Below are positions 8,885 to 16,590 of a stretch of 64,000 nucleotides of DNA, in pieces. The notes beneath the pieces were generated by a model, which saw nothing but the letters and a program-made list of their open reading frames with translations, had not been told where the DNA came from and ran no database searches. Positions within the stretch are counted from its first letter, which is position 1; each line of letters starts with the position of its first letter. A program made the translations under genes and the position numbers. The stretch covers positions 1-64,000 of the forward strand of contig CAJTTO010000022.1 of the NCBI GenBank assembly GCA_910579275.1, written 5' to 3'. The DNA comes from an uncultured Lachnospiraceae bacterium (GTDB taxonomy: Bacteria; Bacillota; Clostridia; Lachnospirales; Lachnospiraceae).

Positions 8885-8988
8885 TTTTCTCCTCCATTCT
8901 GCCGATACGGATATCAGCAATAAAATATTTATACTTGGCAAAACCAGTCGCACACATTCATCTTCAGGCGCAATCCCTTCGTTTGCCT

Positions 8989-9130
8989 GTTACAATCCAC
9001 ATCCCATTATTATTTGACAACTATCTAGGCGTTTTAGGTGTGAATTATAACAAATATTGCACACAAATTGATAACGGGCATCAATTTGGCGCACGTTTTT
9101 CACTACTTTTGTTGACGACTGAACAGTAAC
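8989..9130 (-). repeat. Second intergenic repeat family, copy 1 (142 bp)
   Basis: Read on the minus strand this begins GTTACTGTTCAG and ends GATTGTAAC. It aligns over its length with 28545-28687; shared blocks include AAGTAGTG, TGCGCCAAA, TTTGTGTGCAA and TGTTAT-ATTCACACC. Its centre is a perfect 9-bp hairpin, CAAATTGAT/ATCAATTTG. It fills most of the 309-base asd-argH interval and carries the asd promoter. Directly beside it (8974-8993) is a fragment resembling half of the 30-bp hairpin repeat. Nothing else is recognisable in 8885-9193. Confidence 0.75.
9044..9052 (-). promoter_or_regulatory. Extended -10 promoter of asd, inside the repeat
   Basis: The minus strand reads TGTTATAAT (9052-9044), an extended -10 box; the matching -35 region is weak (TTATCA-like). 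It would give a leader of about 150 bases. In the other copy of the repeat the corresponding bases are TGTTATCAT, so the promoter may be specific to this copy. Confidence 0.45.
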
Positions 9131-9193
9131 TCTTTTCTCCTAATATTTTTCTGTATCATAAAATACACTTGTCTATCGCTCCCTGCACAGGAA

Positions 9194-10573
9194 TCAGCCA
9201 AGGCTTAGATACTCCCGATTAATGCGGAGAACCTCTCTCATCGCGTCCGGTCCCGGTGCGCCGATTGTCGTGCGCTTGTTAACACAGGTCTCAAGGCTGA
9301 CTGCCTCAAAAAGATCCTGTTCAAATGCCGGGCTGATTGTCTTTAACTCACCAAGGGACAGTTCGTCAATCGCCTTATCCTTCTCAATACAATATAATAC
9401 CAGTTTCCCGATAATTCCATGCGCATCCCGAAACGGCACTCCATGATTTACGAGATAATCCGCCGCGTCCGTGGCATTGGTAAAGCCTTTCATGGCACTC
9501 GTTTTCATGCTCTCGCGGTTGAACTTTAATGTTTTTAACATACCTGTGAACAGTGCCACACAGCCCTTTACAGTATCAATCGCATCAAAGGTCAGTTCCT
9601 TGTCCTCCTGCATATCCTTATTGTATGCCAACGGAATCCCTTTCATTGTCGTGAGGATTGACACCAGCGCGCCATATACGCGTCCTGTCTTGCCGCGCAC
9701 CAGCTCCGCAATATCAGGATTTTTCTTCTGTGGCATGATACTGCTGCCGGTCGAATACGCGTCGTCGATTTCCACGAAATGATACTCGTTGGAATTCCAT
9801 ATGATAATCTCCTCGCTGAAACGGCTAAGATGCATCATAATGGTAGACAGTGCGGATAGCAGCTCGATCACATAGTCCCGGTCTGCCACGGAATCCATGC
9901 TGTTGAGTGTGGGACCATTGAACGCAAGAAGCTGCGCCGTATAAGCCCTGTCCAGTGGATATGTAGTCCCTGCCAGTGCGCCGGAACCCAGAGGGCAGTA
10001 ATTCATCCGGTCATAAATGTCATCAAGCCGCTGTCTGTCGCGCTTGAACATCTCAAAATATGCCCCCATATGATGCGCCAGCGTGATGGGCTGTGCCTTC
10101 TGCAAATGTGTGAATCCGGGCATATATGTCTCCATATTCTCTTCCATAATATGAAGGATATTCTCAAGCAGTTCTTTTAACAGCGTATTTATTTCAACGA
10201 CTTCATGTCGTGTGTAAAGCTTCATGTCAAGCGCAACCTGATCATTTCTGCTCCTGCCTGTGTGGAGCTTCTTGCCTGCATCGCCGATTCGCTCAATCAG
10301 ATTTGCCTCCACAAAACTGTGGATGTCCTCATATTCATCTGTAATCTTCAGTGTACCGTTCTCAACGTCATTCAGAATACCTTCTAATCCTGACAGGATT
10401 TGATTCTTTTCATCCTCCGTCAGTATCCCCTGCTTCGCAAGCATCCTCACATGCGCCATGCTGCCCTCGATATCCTGTCGGTAAAGCTTCTGGTCAAATG
10501 AAATCGAAGCATTAAAGTTATATACAAGCTTGTCTGTCTCCTTGGTGAATCTGCCGCCCCAAAGCTGTGCCAT
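9194..10573 (-). CDS. argH: Argininosuccinate lyase
   Basis: Catalyses the last step of arginine synthesis, splitting argininosuccinate into arginine and fumarate. The 459-aa protein begins AQLWGGRFTKETD and carries the family signature GSSIMPQKKNPD (about residues 277-288), which holds the catalytic serine loop, and HTGRSRNDQ (about 106-114), which binds substrate. The start at 10573 follows TAGGAGGCGACGAAAG. No argG is adjacent, so the arginine pathway is dispersed or encoded elsewhere. It is a single transcription unit. Confidence 0.95.
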   Translation of the reverse strand: MAQLWGGRFTKETDKLVYNFNASISFDQKLYRQDIEGSMAHVRMLAKQGILTEDEKNQILSGLEGILNDVENGTLKITDEYEDIHSFVEANLIERIGDAGKKLHTGRSRNDQVALDMKLYTRHEVVEINTLLKELLENILHIMEENMETYMPGFTHLQKAQPITLAHHMGAYFEMFKRDRQRLDDIYDRMNYCPLGSGALAGTTYPLDRAYTAQLLAFNGPTLNSMDSVADRDYVIELLSALSTIMMHLSRFSEEIIIWNSNEYHFVEIDDAYSTGSSIMPQKKNPDIAELVRGKTGRVYGALVSILTTMKGIPLAYNKDMQEDKELTFDAIDTVKGCVALFTGMLKTLKFNRESMKTSAMKGFTNATDAADYLVNHGVPFRDAHGIIGKLVLYCIEKDKAIDELSLGELKTISPAFEQDLFEAVSLETCVNKRTTIGAPGPDAMREVLRINREYLSLG

Positions 10574-10660
10574 CTTTCGTCGCCTCCTACACTCTTCAGG
10601 CTGTCCCTGAATACAAATAATAGTAATAATAGCATACTTTTCATGGAGTTGCAAGAATAA

Positions 10661-10686
10661 AAATCGGGCGCAAAAACGCCCGATTT
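10661..10686 (-). terminator. Rho-independent terminator of the RRXRR gene
   Basis: AAATCGGGCG (10661-10670) pairs perfectly with CGCCCGATTT (10677-10686) around a six-base loop; on the minus strand TTTTTATTC follows. It lies 16 bases past the stop at 10703. Confidence 0.85.
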
Positions 10687-10702
10687 CACATTATTTATTG
10701 AG

Positions 10703-11344
10703 TTAATCATTGATATGACGTATCGAATCAAATGCTCCGTTAAACATATCCCCAATCTCGGATGTTGACAAGTCGCCATTCTCAATCGCTTTATCCATAA
10801 TTGCCATCAGTTGTTCCTGAAGGCGCGCCTTTTGGGAAACGGCATCTGTCACCGCTGGTTTTTTCAGGTCATCATACATTTTCCCATAGAAAGCCAGCAT
10901 CTGCTGATTTGTGGTTTCTCGGCATTTTACGACATCACTCAATGCCGTTGCTTTCTGATTGGCCAAGCTGTCATTATCCATCTGGCGCAGCTCCGAAAGA
11001 ACATGATCCAAATATTCTGTCTGCCGGCCGATCCGCTCAATCTGTTCCAGACAATACTCCATCGAATATTTATCTGATGTCGGCGCATCATCTGCCGCAG
11101 TACACGCTCCTACTGTTTCCGTTGATATATTCTGAAATTCCTCATGTTCCAATATTCTATTTTCCATTGTCTGATCTGACATATTATTATCCTCCAAATT
11201 CTGATTTGGCGGACACGCAAGGCATAGCATGTTCTGCGCCAGAAAGCGTGCCCTGCCCTGTTTCACAAGCCCCTTAGCCCTTTTCAGGTAAGTGGTTCCA
11301 TATTTTTTACCATGTGCATCTACCACAATAATGTTTTTTGTCAT
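10703..11344 (-). CDS. RRXRR-domain-like hypothetical protein
   Basis: A 213-aa protein of unknown function. Its first 45 residues (KNIIVVDAHGKKYGTTYLKR, then AKGLVKQGRARF) resemble the RRXRR module known from the N-terminus of IscB-type and related HNH proteins. No HNH, RuvC or other nuclease motif follows. Instead the remainder is acidic and helical, with a likely coiled coil from about residue 90 (CLEQIERIGRQTEYLDHVL) to the end. The ATG at 11344 follows GGGGGAGACACCC. A short leader ORF with a nearly identical ribosome site and start lies 96 bases upstream. It has its own promoter and terminator. Role unknown; nucleic-acid binding by the N-terminus is inference. Confidence 0.65.
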   Translation of the reverse strand: MTKNIIVVDAHGKKYGTTYLKRAKGLVKQGRARFLAQNMLCLACPPNQNLEDNNMSDQTMENRILEHEEFQNISTETVGACTAADDAPTSDKYSMEYCLEQIERIGRQTEYLDHVLSELRQMDNDSLANQKATALSDVVKCRETTNQQMLAFYGKMYDDLKKPAVTDAVSQKARLQEQLMAIMDKAIENGDLSTSEIGDMFNGAFDSIRHIND

Positions 11345-11372
11345 GGGTGTCTCCCCCTTGCTTCGATTTGAT

Positions 11373-11402
11373 GTAACAGTTCAGCCAGTGGTGACCTGTC
11401 AC
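11373..11402 (+). repeat. 30-bp hairpin repeat (diverged) in leader of the RRXRR gene
   Basis: GTAACAGTTCAGCC opens this copy exactly as in the full element; the other end is degenerate (GGTGACCTGTCAC). Flanks GATTTGAT and AATTTGTT agree at six of eight positions, as expected for an old target duplication. The 366-base interval 11345-11710 also holds the leader ORF, two promoters, and an imperfect inverted repeat (GGAACTGTTCA at 11524, TGAACAGTAAC at 11626-11636). Confidence 0.65.
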
Positions 11403-11440
11403 AATTTGTTTGCACGACAAAGGCATCTGTTTTTTGTCAT
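11399..11440 (-). CDS. Leader ORF (13 aa) upstream of the RRXRR gene
   Basis: The ATG at 11440 begins a 13-codon frame, MTKNRCLCRANKL, ending in TGA. Its ribosome site and start (GGGAGGACACCC, then ATGACAAAAAAC) nearly duplicate those of the downstream gene (GGGGGAGACACCC, then ATGACAAAAAAC). It lies about 20 bases after the predicted transcription start and so sits in the mRNA. The 30-bp repeat begins where it ends. It could be a regulatory upstream ORF or the displaced original start of the gene. Confidence 0.4.
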   Translation of the reverse strand: MTKNRCLCRANKL

Positions 11441-11466
11441 GGGTGTCCTCCCCGCCTCTCTTGTCC

Positions 11467-11495
11467 AGTATAATACAAATCCCAAGGTTTATCAA
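11467..11495 (-). promoter_or_regulatory. Promoter of the RRXRR gene
   Basis: TTGATA (11495-11490) and TATACT (11472-11467) on the minus strand with a 17-base spacer. Transcription would start near 11460 and include the leader ORF. Confidence 0.6.
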
Positions 11496-11625
11496 TAAAA
11501 TTCTGACATTTCTAACGCTCTAAGGAACTGTTCAGAAATTACTCATGACAATGACTTGTCTAAATGCCCGTCTGCGGCATCAGAAAATCTTGTCATAAGG
11601 ATGGCATTAAATGCGAAATCCTGTG

Positions 11626-11654
11626 TGAACAGTAACTCCATTGCCACATATAAT
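11626..11654 (+). promoter_or_regulatory. Promoter of the orphan ABC transporter
   Basis: TGAACA (11626-11631) and a perfect TATAAT (11649-11654) with a 17-base spacer, about 55 bases upstream of the first gene. The -35 region overlaps the motif TGTGAACAGTAAC, whose complement recurs at 58367. Confidence 0.5.
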
Positions 11655-11710
11655 ATTCTATACTTTACTGAACCATTCACGATATTTAACAGAAAGGCGG
11701 CGGTCATGAT

Positions 11711-12499
11711 ATGCCACAAAATCATCATGAAAAACCTTTTCTCCGTCTGGATCACCTGAAGTTTTCCTACTACAGTAATCTTGGCGAAGTCACGGTTTTA
11801 AACGACATAAATTTTACAGTCGAAAAAGGATCCTTTGCAGCCCTGGTCGGTCCGAGCGGCTGCGGAAAATCTACAATCCTGTCCCTGATAGCCGGACTGC
11901 TCAAGCCTGTGGAGGGCTTCATCACATTTTACTCGGATGATTTCAGCGCACCGCGTGTGGGATATATGCTGCAGCATGACCATCTGCTGGAATGGCGCAC
12001 TGTCTATCAAAACATAACACTCGGTCTTGAGATACAGAAAAAAAAGACGAAGGAAAATTTGGAGCTGGCTGACAATCTGCTTGACAAATATCATCTGTCA
12101 AATGTCAAGAACCAGAAACCATCCGCACTCTCAGGGGGAATGCGGCAGAGAATCGCCCTGATACGGACACTTGCCATTCGTCCTGATTTGCTTCTGCTTG
12201 ACGAACCGTTTAGCGCGCTTGACTACCAGACCAGACTAAATGTATCGAAAGACGTACATGACATAATCAAATCCGAACAAAAGACGGCAATTCTTGTGAC
12301 ACATGATATTACAGAGGCGATTTCCATGGCAGATGTTGTGTTTGTACTCACAAAATCTCCGTGTACCATAAAGGATGTCATTCCGATTGAATTTGAAGCC
12401 AACAAAATACCGCGTGAGGATATCAGGAAGTCAAGTCTTTTTCAGGAATATTTTGATAAAATATGGAGGGAAATGCAGGATGAAAACACCGAAAAATAA
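11711..12499 (+). CDS. ABC transporter ATP-binding protein, NitT/TauT type
   Basis: The 262-aa ATPase subunit of an importer of the nitrate/sulfonate/taurine class. Walker A is VGPSGCGKST (about residues 45-54), the signature is ALSGGMRQR (about 138-146) and Walker B is LLLLDEPFSALD (about 159-170), followed by the H-loop in ILVTHDITEA. It is cytoplasmic and would pair with the permease that follows. The start at 11711 has a GAAAGGCGG site. No substrate-binding protein gene accompanies the pair, so the substrate (sulfonate, thiamine precursor, nitrate-like ion) cannot be assigned. I see no TPP-type riboswitch in the leader. Confidence 0.88.
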   Translation: MPQNHHEKPFLRLDHLKFSYYSNLGEVTVLNDINFTVEKGSFAALVGPSGCGKSTILSLIAGLLKPVEGFITFYSDDFSAPRVGYMLQHDHLLEWRTVYQNITLGLEIQKKKTKENLELADNLLDKYHLSNVKNQKPSALSGGMRQRIALIRTLAIRPDLLLLDEPFSALDYQTRLNVSKDVHDIIKSEQKTAILVTHDITEAISMADVVFVLTKSPCTIKDVIPIEFEANKIPREDIRKSSLFQEYFDKIWREMQDENTEK

Positions 12500-13310
12500 T
12501 TGCAAGACGAAAATAGAAGCATCCGCGCTTACCGCTGGACAGAAAAGCTTCTTGCGGCGTCAGAAACTGCAGAAGCTGTATATCTTCTGGAGCCGCATTC
12601 TTATATTTGCTGCATTTGTGATGCTCTGGCAGATTTCCGCAGACATGGGATGGATTGACAGTTTTTATTTCAGTTCGCCCATCGCAATTTCAAAATTGTT
12701 CTGGCACGATATAACTGACATGTCACTGTTAAGCCATATCGGGATTACGCTTTTGGAATCCGGCATCAGCTTTATGCTGATTATCCTTTTTTCTTTGCTG
12801 ACGGCAACATTTTTCTGGTTTTATCCATCACTCGGAAAAATGTTCGAACCTTTTTTGATTGTACTCAACAGCCTTCCGAAATCAGCACTTGCCCCGCTCA
12901 TTATTGTGTGGCTCGGAACCGGTCCCCGCACTATTATTCTATGCGGCATCTCGGTCGGGATATTCGGCTGTATCCTGAACTTATACCAGTCATTTGCGCA
13001 GACAGATCCCGAGAGGCTCAAACTTATAGAAACCTTGGGAGGTACAAAACTGCAGGCATTTACTAAAGTTGTGTTTCCAGGGAATATCCCAACTTTCATC
13101 TCCCTGTCCAAAGTCAATATAGGTCTGGCTCTTGTCGGTGTCATTATCGGGGAATTTCTTGCCGGAAGAAAAGGACTTGGCTACCTGATTATATATGGCA
13201 GTCAGGTGTTTAAATTAGACATGGTCATCTTGAGCATTGTAATTCTGTGCGTGATAGCAATGGTGATTTATGGACTTTTGAATCTGCTGGAAAAGAAAAT
13301 CAGCTATTAA
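12480..13310 (+). CDS. ABC transporter permease, NitT/TauT type
   Basis: A 276-aa membrane subunit with about six transmembrane segments and the EAA-loop typical of binding-protein-dependent permeases (TLGGTKLQAFTKVVFPGNIP, about residues 183-202). It pairs with the upstream ATPase, whose last 20 bases it overlaps; I chose the ATG at 12480 because GGAGGG lies about ten bases before it inside the ATPase gene. A longer in-frame start at 12375 would overlap far more and is less likely. The N-terminal 35 residues are basic and cytoplasmic. The binding protein is missing from the locus. Confidence 0.87.
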   Translation: MKTPKNNCKTKIEASALTAGQKSFLRRQKLQKLYIFWSRILIFAAFVMLWQISADMGWIDSFYFSSPIAISKLFWHDITDMSLLSHIGITLLESGISFMLIILFSLLTATFFWFYPSLGKMFEPFLIVLNSLPKSALAPLIIVWLGTGPRTIILCGISVGIFGCILNLYQSFAQTDPERLKLIETLGGTKLQAFTKVVFPGNIPTFISLSKVNIGLALVGVIIGEFLAGRKGLGYLIIYGSQVFKLDMVILSIVILCVIAMVIYGLLNLLEKKISY

Positions 13311-13347
13311 GACACTGGGACAGATTACTTTATCTGTCCCAGTGTCT
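13310..13347. terminator. Convergent terminator overlapping the Ham1-like gene end
   Basis: AGACACTGGGACAGA (13310-13324) pairs perfectly with TCTGTCCCAGTGTCT (13333-13347), then CTTTAAAAAATTG on the plus strand. It ends the transporter operon. The right arm encodes the last residues of the minus-strand gene at 13325. Confidence 0.75.
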
Positions 13348-13939
13348 CTTTAAAAAATTGTAAAAAACCGTCCTCGACTGCCACCTGATCCAGATTCTGT
13401 TTGGGCAAGTCGTAAAAATATTTTCCTGACTTTATATCAACGGATAAGCTGTCAAGCGGAAATCCTTTGTTCAGTACCGCGGAATGCGGTTTTGATGTCA
13501 GCAGAAATGGTGCGCTTTCCATAGTGGGACACATTGCTTCAAACCGATGCGTTTCATCATAGACAAAGCAGATTGCATTTTTATATTTTGAAAGTAAATC
13601 TCCATACTTTCGTGCCAGCCCTGTATAGTATGCAATCATTTCGTCATCAGTGAGATATTTTCCATTCACTGTCCGCACATGAACCCCCGGCTGGATTTCT
13701 TCAGGAACATTCTCAAAATATAAACCCGAATCACATGAAAACACTGGAATATGGAATGCATCATAGTATGCATATGCTTTCTGACGCGCATTTTCCAGAG
13801 GTGTGGCACCATTCTCCGGCACTTCCGGAATTTCCGTTTCCAAATCCTTTAGACCGATAATTTCTATGTCAAGACTGCTCAGACGTCTCTTCATTGCCGA
13901 TAATTTGGCCTGATTTCCTGTTCCATATAAAAATTTCAT
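13325..13939 (-). CDS. Non-canonical purine NTP pyrophosphatase (Ham1/RdgB-like)
   Basis: A 204-aa protein of the Ham1/RdgB family, which hydrolyses ITP, dITP or XTP to monophosphates and keeps deaminated purines out of nucleic acids. The N-terminal YGTGNQAKLSAMKRRL matches the family's T/SxNxxK motif, ENARQKA the next conserved block, and FSCDSGLYFEN the metal-binding aspartate region. Overall similarity is lower than for a housekeeping RdgB (for example the usual SHR-type C-terminal motif is not clear), so it may be a paralogue. GAGGTGA lies before the ATG at 13939, which I prefer to the longer frame. Its 3' end forms part of the terminator stem. Confidence 0.75.
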   Translation of the reverse strand: MKFLYGTGNQAKLSAMKRRLSSLDIEIIGLKDLETEIPEVPENGATPLENARQKAYAYYDAFHIPVFSCDSGLYFENVPEEIQPGVHVRTVNGKYLTDDEMIAYYTGLARKYGDLLSKYKNAICFVYDETHRFEAMCPTMESAPFLLTSKPHSAVLNKGFPLDSLSVDIKSGKYFYDLPKQNLDQVAVEDGFLQFFKETLGQIK

Positions 13940-14046
13940 GACTTTCACCTCAATAAATAAATGCTGGCATCGTTTGTTTAAGCACCCTGTACACACGAAA
14001 AAAGACGTGGTAAACACCACGCCTTTCTCCCCTCTGCTGTCTCGAA

Positions 14047-14119
14047 AGCTTCCAAAGGGACTCGAACCCTCGACCTACTGATTACGAATCAGTTGCGCTA
14101 CCAACTGCGCTATGGAAGC
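14047..14119 (-). tRNA. tRNA-Thr (anticodon CGU)
   Basis: A 73-base cloverleaf on the minus strand: acceptor GCTTCCA/TGGAAGC, a D arm with AGTTGGTAGC, anticodon stem and loop ACTGA-TTCGTAA-TCAGT (CGT reads ACG), and a T arm GAGGGTTCGAGTCCC. The discriminator is T and the CCA end is not encoded. It stands alone. Confidence 0.95.
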
Positions 14120-14208
14120 TTGGAATAACAACCACGAAAAATATTATACATAATCTTTTACAATTTGTAAAGCAATTTTGCAAAATTTTTTTTAAATCTA
14201 TCAATCTA

Positions 14209-15129
14209 CTATTTTTGCTTGTTAATATCAACACTTGCGGGACTGTTTTTCTTTTCTGTTGATAGTTGCTCCATGTGAACCGAAAGCTGCTGATACGGAA
14301 TCTCAATACCAGCCTCATCCAGCGCATTTTTAGCGTTTTCCAGCAAGCGCCAGCGCAAATCCCAATATTTTGGATTCTCACAGTAGCAACGCATGCCAAG
14401 CGTCACCGCGCTGTCTGCAAGCGCATCAACAAACACCAGAACCGGCTCGCTGCGGAGAACGTCCACATCTTCTTCCATTACCCTTAAAAGCGCATCCTTT
14501 GCCTCCCTGATATCCGCATCATATGAGATGCCGACAACAATATCAACCCGCCGGATCGGGGAATCTGTTGCGTTTGTGATAGGACTGTTTGCCAGATTTC
14601 CATTCGGGAGTACTACAATTTTCCCGTCTGTTGTCGCAAGCTTGGTGTAAAAGATACCGATTTCTTTTACGGTTCCCTCTGTTCCGTGTCCGGATTCAAT
14701 TATAAAATCCCCGACCCGAAAAGGTTTCAACAGCAATATCAGCATTCCGCCGGCAAGATTGCTTAAACTTCCCTGTAAGGCAAGTCCGGCTGTCACACCG
14801 GCAGAACCCACAAGCGCCACGACACTGGTCGCATCAAACCCGAAATTTCCGGCAATAATCAATACAAGCAAGCCATACAGGCATGCTTTGATAAGGCCGT
14901 CAAGAAACTGCACAATGCCCGTTTCCACACCTGCACGCTGAAGTGACTTTTTCGTTATCCTGCGTATAAATTTAATTGCCTTGGAACCCACAAAGAATAA
15001 TATCGCCGCTATCAGCACCCGCACACCAAGTCCAAGCGCCTTTTCCGGCAGGGTATCAAGAAACTTTTCAAAGGCGTTCAAATCTTTGGTAATCTGCTCG
15101 ATATCTAATTCCATCTCTGTTAATAGCAT
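14209..15129 (-). CDS. Small-conductance mechanosensitive channel (MscS family)
   Basis: A 306-aa inner-membrane channel that opens under membrane tension and releases solutes in hypo-osmotic shock. Three transmembrane segments lie at about residues 34-52, 78-98 and 103-135; the third carries the Gly/Ala-rich pore helix (GSAGVTAGLALQGSLSNLAG). The beta domain follows (FRVGDFIIESGHGTEGTVKE and VVLPNGNLANSPITN), then the alpha/beta C-terminal cage. The length matches E. coli MscS (286 aa). The start at 15129 has only a weak site (GTGGAAAA); an internal ATG five codons later is an alternative. It stands alone between the tRNA and DUF1015. Confidence 0.9.
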   Translation of the reverse strand: MLLTEMELDIEQITKDLNAFEKFLDTLPEKALGLGVRVLIAAILFFVGSKAIKFIRRITKKSLQRAGVETGIVQFLDGLIKACLYGLLVLIIAGNFGFDATSVVALVGSAGVTAGLALQGSLSNLAGGMLILLLKPFRVGDFIIESGHGTEGTVKEIGIFYTKLATTDGKIVVLPNGNLANSPITNATDSPIRRVDIVVGISYDADIREAKDALLRVMEEDVDVLRSEPVLVFVDALADSAVTLGMRCYCENPKYWDLRWRLLENAKNALDEAGIEIPYQQLSVHMEQLSTEKKNSPASVDINKQK

Positions 15130-15215
15130 TTTTCCACATCCATTTGTATAATTTTTACGATAAAAGACGTTGTTTTATGCACCATACATTGATTATAAAA
15201 AGATGACCTTCCTTC

Positions 15216-16457
15216 TTATTGATTGATGGCATGAATAAACAATCCGCTTCTAAGCTTTGGCTCAAACCATGTCGACTTCGGGGGCATCAGCATGCCGGCA
15301 TCCGCGACGGAAAACAGCTCATGTATAGAAGTCGGATACATGGCAAATGCCGCCTTGGAATCTGTTTTCACCCGCTTTTCAAGCTCTTCAATGCCCCTGA
15401 TTCCGCCAACAAAATCAATGCGCTTGTCCGTCTTGGGATCCTGAATGCCAAGAACCGGAGACAAAACATGGTTTTGCAGAATTGCCACATCAAGATCATC
15501 TACAGGGTTATCACTCTTATAATCTTCCTTTACTTCCAGCAAATACCAGATATCCTCTACCAGCATTGCCGCCTGCCCTTTATGTTCTGGTTTCCGGCAT
15601 GTTTTTCCCTTTGATACAATATCGTATACGTTGCTGACCGCATCCACAAACTGTTCTGGTGTAAGTCCGTTCAAATCCTTTACGACCCTATTGTAGTCCA
15701 TAATCATTAATTCTTCGTCGGCAAACAATACAGACAGAAAATAATTAAATTCTTCCTCGCCCGTATATGCAGGGTTTTCCGCACGCTTTTTCAGTCCAAC
15801 CTTGACTGCGGATGCACAGCGGTGATGACCGTCCGCGATATAGATTTGCGACAACCCCTCAAATGTCTTTTGGATGGTGATGATATCCTCATCCTCACCA
15901 ACACACCAGACCCTGTGCGTAATGCCGTCATCCGATGTAAAATCGTAAAGCGCCTGCTTCTTTTTCGTCCGGACAATCACCTCACGAAGTATGTCGTTTG
16001 CCCGATATGCAAGAAAAATCGGCCCTGTCTGCGCTTCACAGGATTCCACATGGCGGATGCGGTCAAGCTCCTTCTCCGCCCGTGTGTTTTCATGTTTTTT
16101 AATGACTTGGTTCTCATAGTCGTCTACACTTGCACATGCGACAATCCCTGTCTGAACCCGACCGTCCATTGTAAGCTCATAAAGATAGTAAACCGGCTTG
16201 TCCTCCTGAACAAATCTACCTTTTTGAATCATATCCCAGAGCATGTCATGCGCTTTCTGGTATACCTCGTCCGCATAAGTATCAACACTGCTGTCAAACT
16301 GTGTCTCTGCCCTGTCAATGTTCAAAAAAGAAAGCGGACTGCCTTTCACTGCCTCGCAGGCTTCTTCCCTATTATAGACATCATACGGAAGTGCTGCTAT
16401 TTCATTTTCCAGTCCTTTTTGTGGTCTATATGCCCGAAATGGTCTGATTACTGCCAT
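15216..16457 (-). CDS. DUF1015 family protein
   Basis: A 413-aa protein of the DUF1015 family, common in Clostridia and often found close to serine biosynthesis genes; its biochemical role is not established. The hallmark IYIADGHHRCASA lies at about residues 209-221 and the N-terminus (PFRAYRPQKGLENEIAALPY) is typical. Two histidines and an aspartate in ADGHHR look like a metal or phosphate site, which is inference. TAGGAGG precedes the ATG at 16457. Here it is separated from serC-serA by a serpin gene and a small gene on the same strand. Confidence 0.85.
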   Translation of the reverse strand: MAVIRPFRAYRPQKGLENEIAALPYDVYNREEACEAVKGSPLSFLNIDRAETQFDSSVDTYADEVYQKAHDMLWDMIQKGRFVQEDKPVYYLYELTMDGRVQTGIVACASVDDYENQVIKKHENTRAEKELDRIRHVESCEAQTGPIFLAYRANDILREVIVRTKKKQALYDFTSDDGITHRVWCVGEDEDIITIQKTFEGLSQIYIADGHHRCASAVKVGLKKRAENPAYTGEEEFNYFLSVLFADEELMIMDYNRVVKDLNGLTPEQFVDAVSNVYDIVSKGKTCRKPEHKGQAAMLVEDIWYLLEVKEDYKSDNPVDDLDVAILQNHVLSPVLGIQDPKTDKRIDFVGGIRGIEELEKRVKTDSKAAFAMYPTSIHELFSVADAGMLMPPKSTWFEPKLRSGLFIHAINQ

Positions 16458-16590
16458 ATACGTTCCTCCTAATATATATCATTCATTTTATAAAGAATCA
16501 CGATAATCATTTTAACAGATAATCCGAATAATTGAAATACTTAAAATGAATTTTCAAACACGTTCCGGAACGCAAACAGGAATACTTGGG

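Noticed and set aside
8935..9129. Plus-strand frame of 64 codons between asd and argH
   Set aside because: It lies in the second repeat family and lacks a ribosome site.
11307..11495. Minus-strand frame of 62 codons upstream of the RRXRR gene
   Set aside because: It spans a mobile hairpin and the two duplicated starts in a different frame from both and has no ribosome site.
16561..16572. 12-bp palindrome CGTTCCGGAACG as an operator or terminator
   Set aside because: It is short and isolated, has no T-run, and no promoter boxes are well placed around it.
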